A DNA stretch of 64,000 bases from Polytolypa hystricis UAMH7299 (lineage: Eukaryota > Ascomycota > Eurotiomycetes > Onygenales), in NCBI GenBank assembly GCA_002573605.1, contig PDNA01000049.1, positions 71,400 through 135,399 on the forward strand. Direction: 5' to 3'. Positions 58,206-64,000 of this stretch are shown in pieces. The position numbers and the translations under genes were made by a program. Positions within the stretch are counted from its first letter, which is position 1, and each line of letters begins with the position of its first letter. The notes beneath the pieces are model-generated. The model saw nothing but the letters and a program-made list of their open reading frames with translations. It made no database searches and had not been told where the DNA came from.

Positions 58206-59166
58206 ATGGGCCGATTGGGACGGACTTGGATTCACTTTCCCGATGACACCGAGTGGCAGATTGGGGCTAAGATATCCGAAAAATCCGACTACCTTGCAGC
58301 TGAAGATTATCCAGATGAACTGCAGACAGACATCTCTGAGTCCCAGGCTGTCTATCATTGTTGCCAGACAGCAGGCCCAGAGGCTGGACGGGCGGGTATG
58401 ATGAAAATTCGAATGCAGTATGTATCACTCATATCAAAGGTTACCATAGTTGGGTTAGTTATATGCTGATTGATTTTGATATTCTGAAGGGTTCCAACAG
58501 AATTTCCCGCAAGTGACAACCGTAAAGAGCGAACCAGGGAAGCAAGAATAGACCTAGGGCCTTGGACTGTACAAGAAATAGACAATTTATCCTATCTTAA
58601 TGAGAGAGGCTGTTCGGTTACCCCAAGGCTTCTTACCTGGGACTATCTCTTGCAAAACCAAGAAATGCTTATTCCAGGCGGGTATATTGCTATCTTAGTC
58701 ATGGAGATACTTCCTGGAGTGTCACTTGATCACTTCTGGGAATACGATCTTGAAAAGCGAGAGAAAATCCGAGCTGCTTTCCGCCTAGCATTGACGTTAG
58801 TATCGTCCATATCAAATTGCATTTAATATCCCCTGTTTTGGCATTTATTTGCAGTCTCAGTTCTGCTCCATGGTAACTAATTGAGTAAATAGGGAGCTTT
58901 TCAGCCATAATGCTTCACCCGCTGACAAACGCCTCCCGAATATTCACTATGACGAGGGAAATGATAAACGGTATGTAGTAACCGAGGCTGGGTGGGAGAT
59001 TTTCCTGACTTATTGGCCCTCTGCTACCGGGTCCTGCAGCTATATCCTGGGCTATGAAGATGTCCATATTCCACATCTAGGTGGGAAGCCCGTGACGTGG
59101 ACAGATTCTCAGTATTTCTACTGGGACCTGGCGTATAGGTCGTTTAATGGCGAAGAGAATTTTTAG
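58206..59166 (+). CDS. Kinase/phosphotransferase-like fungal protein without a catalytic loop
   Basis: Exons 58206-58417, 58490-58795 and 58893-59166 splice in phase to 263 residues, starting MGRLGRTWIHFPDDTEWQIG. The middle looks like the N-lobe/hinge of fungal kinase- or phosphotransferase-like proteins: RREARIDLGPW-like (REARIDLGPWTVQEIDNLSY), TPRLLTWDY, AILVMEILPGVSLDHFW. The stretch after it, where the HxDxxxxN loop and DFG should be, has only LFSHNASPADKRLPNIHYDE. It is therefore either a non-catalytic member or has lost activity. No stop or frameshift is seen and both introns (72 and 97 nt) have normal borders. It lies between a broken kinase-like gene and an APH-family gene. Function cannot be told. 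Confidence 0.55.
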
Positions 59167-60057
59167 TTTTCGGAATTGGTCAATACTGTGTTGATGATGA
59201 CTTTGTTTTGCCTAAAGTCCTTAGTAACACGTCTGAAGTTATTAGGAGGAGCAAGGTCTACACATAACATCGGATCAAATAGGGCCATGGTGCCAGTCCA
59301 GTACTATCTGGACACCGTTATCCGCTCTGACCTTAAGGTAGCAGCTATGGCGACTGCCATCGAATGAAGTGGTTCAAACTGCAGCTCACAGATTGTTTTT
59401 AACTGCTGATGCGGCTGCGTCGACTGAACTCACCCATGTGTATAAAGAGGGCATCCAGAATAACCCTAAATTTTAAGGCCTTGAGAAGAGAAATAAGGAG
59501 ATGACTGAGAGGATCAAAGGCAACGGGATTTTCTATTGTCAAAGCAGCGAGGGGAAAGTCCCCTCTATATGAAGAGAAGATGCAAATTGCTCTCCAGGCT
59601 GAACCACAGCAAAGTCTACCTTCGGTCAAAACTCTTGAGCCTGACAAGCAAGTGGCACTTCCCGCCATGCGGATACGGACTGGGTTTAACAAGCAACTTC
59701 ATAGTGGTGGACTTGGAGGTTGATATATACATTACCTGCAAAAAGCAATTTACTGATGACTTTCCTTTGCCACCTGCTAAATGTTTTCAACTGTACATAC
59801 ATAGTAGGGATAGATGAATGCTGTCATAGCTAATGATTATTTTATTAACCATACACGTATCTATAGGTGATATTGTATGTAGCTAGTGTCCTATATCATG
59901 GTAGTATGATATATCGATAGTCTTACTTCTGACTTTGGAGACTGTCGAGAATTTGGCAATGTGCTGCAAGCCATGCTTGGGGCCAATCAGGCAGTGGGAA
60001 ATGCCAATGCCCCTACATTGGCGCGGGTAAAATATAGGGTGTCAGGAATACCTTCAT
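59167..60057. other. Gap with a possible decayed coding fragment
   Basis: On the plus strand near 59400-59720 two short frames read ADAAASTELTHVYKEGIQNN and IALQAEPQQSLPSVKTLEPD, then QVALPAMRIRTGFNKQLHSG. They are in different frames and separated by stops, but their composition is protein-like. I do not recognise the family. Confidence 0.3.
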
Positions 60058-61269
60058 CTATGTCACACAATTGTCAATTAAGCAATCAATAGCATATTCT
60101 TCAAAGTATTTCCCCATCCCCTTCAGAGGCAGGAAGAAGGGCCAGTCACCGGAGCGTATTGGGCGAACCGTGTTAAGAGACTTGACAAACTCCCAGTACT
60201 CTGGATACGCACCACTAACCTCCCAGTCTATCAAGCCAGTTACCCGAATCCCTCCTCCTCTTTCTTCAGCCAGAGAATTGCGGGGATGTAGGTCACCATG
60301 TGTCAGAACAATGCGATGATTTTCCCGGAACATAGGTCTAATAAACTCAACATATGGTTCCATGCCAGACCGACTATTACCGGAGAGAAGAAATTCATTG
60401 AACTGGGCTTCACTCTCCATCCACTTGGGACTCTCACGCTTCCACATTCTGCAGTCAACGCACTGGGGTGGGTTTCCGCCACCAAGATACTGAGATGGTA
60501 ATGGCAGCAGCCGGAGTTTCTCTAAGATGATGTCCAATTGATCCCGGACAGAGCATTTCTCAGCATTCGACAAATCTGGCCAGAGTTTGTCTAGGGGACG
60601 ACCCTCGATGAGACTCATAAATGCATAGGTTATACCGCCGAGAAAGAGTACACCAAGAGGCTGGGGAACTGGAATGTCTGCAGAATGCATTTGGATGTGA
60701 GCAGTCATGTTTGCTTCGGTTAACGATATATTAGGTCCAAGCTTAACAACAATCCGGTCATCAAGTTGTACCACTGCGCGTGCAAAGTGGCTCCAAAGCA
60801 CCTTCCCACTCTGCAAGGCGCGGAGTAGGGCAGAGCAGATGTCATGACCACTTGGTTTGGATTCCTGCTCAGAGTACTGCTGCAAAAGTGCAGTGACTTC
60901 AGGTGCAAGTGGTTGTAGGATCTTTAGTTGCCCTTGTGGGACTGACAGTAAATCCTCAAAGCAAGGTGGTTTCTGAGAGCTGCTTCCACGACCTTCAAAA
61001 ATTAAGTTAGTTTGCTGGTTATTCCCTCAAGGGAAAGAGTAGAGGTATGTGTGCATTTGCAACAGATGAAATGGCATGACACCCTTACAGCCTTGACTCT
61101 TGAGACTACGCGTTTGTATCAGACGGCGCATGCTTGAAGGGTAAATACGGCCCCATCTTGTAAACAGTACGCTAAGATCTGCCCATGGAACAGTTTTCTG
61201 CAGCTTGTGTTGGAATTCTGCCACTGCAGATTCGTTCAGGGCCACAAGGGCCTTCCGAAGATCCCTTCC
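60058..61269 (-). CDS. Aminoglycoside phosphotransferase (APH)-family kinase, start unresolved
   Basis: The APH fold phosphorylates small molecules or is used in fungi for unknown substrates. The main exon is complement of 60058-60992. A phase-1 splice (donor GTAAGG, intron 60993-61088) joins it to an upstream exon from 61089 up to at most 61269, giving ...LIQTRSLKSQGCRGSSSQKP. The APH motifs are intact: IVVKLGPNISLTEANMTAHI, the catalytic loop VLTHGDLHPRNSLAEE, and the metal-binding VTGLIDWEVSGAYPEYWEFV. The upstream exon is open to a TAG at 61270-61272 but has no early ATG; the first one (MRRLIQ) would drop about 45 residues that look coding (FQHKLQKTVPWADLSVLFTR). Either a further upstream exon exists or the start has been lost. 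Confidence 0.7.
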
Positions 61270-61478
61270 CTATCATCATCTACATGAAATGTTTCGTCGT
61301 TGCGCGGGGTGGTCTCGTCTGATATCAGCTTGGACTTGGATTGGCGTGGAGTGATTGTTGATGCTCTGGGGTTGTGGCTTCTAAGCACGAGGAAAGAGAC
61401 GAAGAGTGAGATGCTCGCGCCGAGCATGAAGCTCAGGCCCGTTTGCCAGCTCGGGAGCCTGGCGGACATATCTTCCAT
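61236..61478 (-). CDS. Small hypothetical membrane protein or 5' exon
   Basis: The 80-residue frame starts MEDMSARLPSWQTG and has one strong hydrophobic segment (LSFMLGASISLFVSFLVL) followed by a polar region and HVDDDREGIFGRPLWP. It overlaps the APH upstream exon in another frame. It may be a separate small gene, or the front of a gene whose remainder has been lost. I do not recognise it, and could not find a splice joining it in phase to the APH frame. Confidence 0.3.
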   Translation of the reverse strand: MEDMSARLPSWQTGLSFMLGASISLFVSFLVLRSHNPRASTITPRQSKSKLISDETTPRNDETFHVDDDREGIFGRPLWP

Positions 61479-62020
61479 GGCTCAACTGCTGCTGATGCAA
61501 ACTAGACTTTGTTTGAGGAAGCAAGCGAGTAGATATGAGAGGCAGCGACGTGCTTCGGCTCCGGCTTTATCCCTTTGCTGACTAACGCCTTTGTCATGCC
61601 GGAAGTATTTCCGTCAAATGCAACCTCCTCTTCCTCTTCCTCTAGTTGATGTAATATATATGATCTCTGATGTGTTTGGCACTGAGTCCTGATATCACTG
61701 CTACCAGATTCAAAGTTGCGGGATCTAACATATTCCAAGATGGGTGATGTGGGTGATTCGTCACTGGTCAGTTTGCTTCCCCCCGCTGCATCCCACCATT
61801 GACGTTCCCTTTTGCTGCCCCTCTTGCTCCGTTTTGCGCGACGTTGAGTACTATGTATGCGACTCCAAATATCGACAAGCTATTGTTGTCTCAGTCTACG
61901 CCCTAGTGTGACACCTAGCAGAGCTTATTGCCGTAGCCTTGTTTTTATAGCATTATATGCACTTTACAGTCTTCAGCTCGCCAATCAAACTTATATACTG
62001 ACATAGCATAGCTGCCGCAG
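61479..62020. promoter_or_regulatory. Divergent region upstream of the phosphohexomutase
   Basis: It must include the promoter and probably the first exon of the mutase gene to its right. I could not fix that exon: ATGs at 61854, 61858 and 61959 lack a donor of the needed phase. Confidence 0.4.
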
Positions 62021-64000
62021 GAAACCCTCTCTGCTCTTGTCCAGAGATGGCTGGACTGGGATCGGGTATGTTGGATCCTGGGCTCATTTATACTGCTCTA
62101 TCCTAATCCTGCGATTTCCAGGACCCGGAAACACGGGAGGAAATTATCCAGCTTCGAGATGCAAACAACGAGGCTGAGTTGGAGAAACGTTTGCGCCATC
62201 GTACGTCCATGTAACAACTTTCGAGGCTTAGCTCTTAGCTATTAATTACCCTCTTCTTCGTATTTGCATTATTCCACGGTTATTAACAAATTTCTCACAG
62301 GCATTCAATTTGGCACAGCTGGCCTGCGTGGCCGTATGCAAGCGGGGTTCTCGTCTATGAACTCCCTGACTGTTATCCAAGCTTCCCAGGGCCTAGCCAG
62401 GTTTATCAAGTCAACGTACCGCGGGAGAAAGGAACCCGCCGCTGTGATCGGACGAGATGGGCGGCATAATTCTGCCAAGTTTGCCTCACTGACAGCCAAC
62501 GCGTTCAAGGCTGAGGGCTTCGAGGTGTTATTTAATGATATGTGTCCCACACCGTTGGTACCCTATCGCATACTTGCTGATGATGCCATCGTTGGTGTTA
62601 TGATCACTGCGAGCCATGTGAGTACTGGCAGCCCGGCGAATGTACGTACTACTACTGACTTGATTGCTAGAACCCGGCTGCAGATAATGGTATTTACTCC
62701 GTATCTATGTGAAATTTTGAACGCCCATGCTGATCTATCCATACAGGCTACAAAGTGTTCGGTTCCATTCACTGTTGAGGTGTTCTGTTTCACAGCTAAC
62801 TCTTCTTAGTTACTTGGCCAATGGTGCCCAGATCAATTCGCCTATCGATGCTCAGATCGCGGACTCAATACAGCAGAGCTTGGAGCCATGGTCAACTGCC
62901 TGGGACGGAATCGGCGAGCCCAAATGCCCAGCGCCTTCAGAGGTTAAATTCCCGATGGAGTCGTATTTTAATGCTGTCCATAAGTTCCTAGTATGTTAAC
63001 ACCCTAGCACTTAATTGGAACTTGCTCGGTATTAACTTTTTCAGGTTTCAATCCAAGCAGGCTCCCAGCCGATACCGTTTGTGTATACTCCGCTTCATGG
63101 GGTCGGCTATAGCATGATGGATTATTTCTGCAAAGAACTGAGACTCACGGGCATAGTGACTGTTTCAGAACAGAGAGACCCCGATCCTGACTTCTCCACT
63201 GTGAAATTTCCAAACCCGGAGGAAGCAGGCGCGCTGGATCTTGCCATGAAAACTGCCGACTCTAAAAGCATAGATCTGATTATTGCAAACGATCCAGATG
63301 CAGATAGATTTGCTGTTGCTCAGAAAGTAGAGTAAGTTTGCCCAGCTTTCCTTCGACCACAAATAATTTATTACTGACAAAGAGACAATAGTGGCATGTG
63401 GTTCAAATTTACAGGTGATCAAGTAGGCGTACTGTTAGCATCATATATTCTCAAATACCTTCCCAAATCGACCAAGGAGTTGGCAATGCTGAGCACAGCT
63501 GTTTCGACTGGTATGTTGGCAAGAATGGCCGAAGTTGAGAAGTTCCACTTCCAGGAAACCCTAACTGGCTTCAAGTGGCTCGGCAACGTGGCTAGAGATC
63601 TCGAATGCAAAGGTTACACTGTACCGTTTGCCTTCGAAGAAGCCTTGGGCTATATGTTCACTCCAGTCTGCTACGATAAGGATGGACTCACAGCTGCCAT
63701 GGTATTTCTAGCCGCGAAGTCTAGTTGGTGGATGGAGGGCTTGACCCCGTACGCAAAGTTGCAACAGCTCTATGAAAAGTACGGATACCACGAGAATCTC
63801 AATACCTACTTCGTGTCGCCAGACGTAAGCACAACGACTAGGTTGTTCGAAGCAATCCGCAGTCAACCAGAGGAGAAGCGAGAAGCTGTTGGTCCTTTCC
63901 CAATTAGTAGATGGCGAGATATGACCAAGGGATTTGATTCCGGCACACCGGACAATGTCCCACTACTACCCGCAGATAAGACTAGTCAGATGATAACGGT
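62021..64000 (+). CDS. Phosphohexomutase, PGM2/PGM3-like (phosphoglucomutase/phosphopentomutase), partial at both ends
   Basis: Alpha-D-phosphohexomutases move phosphate between C1 and C6 of glucose (or C1/C5 of ribose in the PGM2/yeast Pgm3 branch). Exons: 62021-62065 (5' limit uncertain), 62122-62200, 62301-62617, 62671-62689 (19 nt), 62747-62756 (10 nt), 62810-62990, 63045-63331 and 63392 to the window edge. Landmarks: RIQFGTAGLRGRMQAGFSSM, the phosphoserine loop VMITASHNPAADNGYKVYLA (only legible after both micro-exons are joined), TPLHGVGYSMMDYF, the metal loop NDPDADRFAV, sugar-binding region GFKWLGNVA and FAFEEALGYMF. The frame is open to the right edge; only the last few dozen residues, with the phosphate-binding RTSGTEP-type loop, are missing. 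The N-terminal exon with the ATG was not found. Confidence 0.88.

Overview
The window is nuclear DNA of a filamentous ascomycete, most likely a eurotiomycete (Aspergillus/Penicillium relatives). Genes are close together on both strands and cut by many 45-75 nt GT-AG introns. The proteins are typically fungal: a Zn2Cys6 regulator, a DHA2-type MFS transporter, Fig1, Mam33, Tma16, an ELYS-type pore protein, and a cytochrome b5-fused Delta8 sphingolipid desaturase. There is no bacterial operon logic. I rebuilt gene models by joining reading frames at splice sites that keep phase; 21 of 26 genes come out complete.

Layout. 1-1.5 kb: nothing recognised. 1.5-5.3 kb: RPB10 (-) head-to-head with NAN1/UTP17 (+). 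5.8-9.6 kb: a 2-oxoglutarate oxygenase converging on an MFS transporter. 10.2-18.8 kb: PRI1, MAM33, TMA16 and EXO1. 20.2-21.2 kb: FIG1. 22-25.5 kb: a TOPORS-like RING ligase divergent from a HAD 'Swiss army knife' RNA-repair-like protein with an RGG tail. 26.6-30.1 kb: SLD2 and an Apd1/Aim32-like thioredoxin-fold ferredoxin. 30.7-36.1 kb: a Zn2Cys6 regulator beside two short-chain dehydrogenases, a possible small metabolic locus. 37.1-43.0 kb: SMC4 (condensin) head-to-head with an ELYS-type nucleoporin. 43.6-46.5 kb: a 2.8 kb AT-rich, mutation-decayed element bounded by 63 bp inverted repeats. 46.8-54.9 kb: an FG/CCCH nucleoporin (NUP42-like), RPS20 (uS10) head-to-head with a CUE3/ASCC2 homologue, and the sphingolipid desaturase. 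55-64 kb: a more accessory stretch with a broken kinase-like gene, a degenerate kinase-like gene, an APH-family gene whose start is unclear, and a phosphohexomutase running off the right edge.

How the genes relate. Most are unlinked housekeeping genes for transcription, rRNA processing, replication, repair and chromosome structure. Three divergent pairs join related functions: RPB10/NAN1, SMC4/ELYS and RPS20/CUE3. The last is the most striking, because uS10 is the ribosomal protein ubiquitinated on collided ribosomes and Cue3/ASCC2 reads that mark.

Most unusual items: the inverted-repeat element, which carries a decayed Cys-rich reading frame and a doubled motif inside its ends; the RPS20-CUE3 pair; the micro-exons of the phosphohexomutase; and the run of kinase-like genes in different states of decay. 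No tRNA, rRNA or CRISPR feature could be supported.
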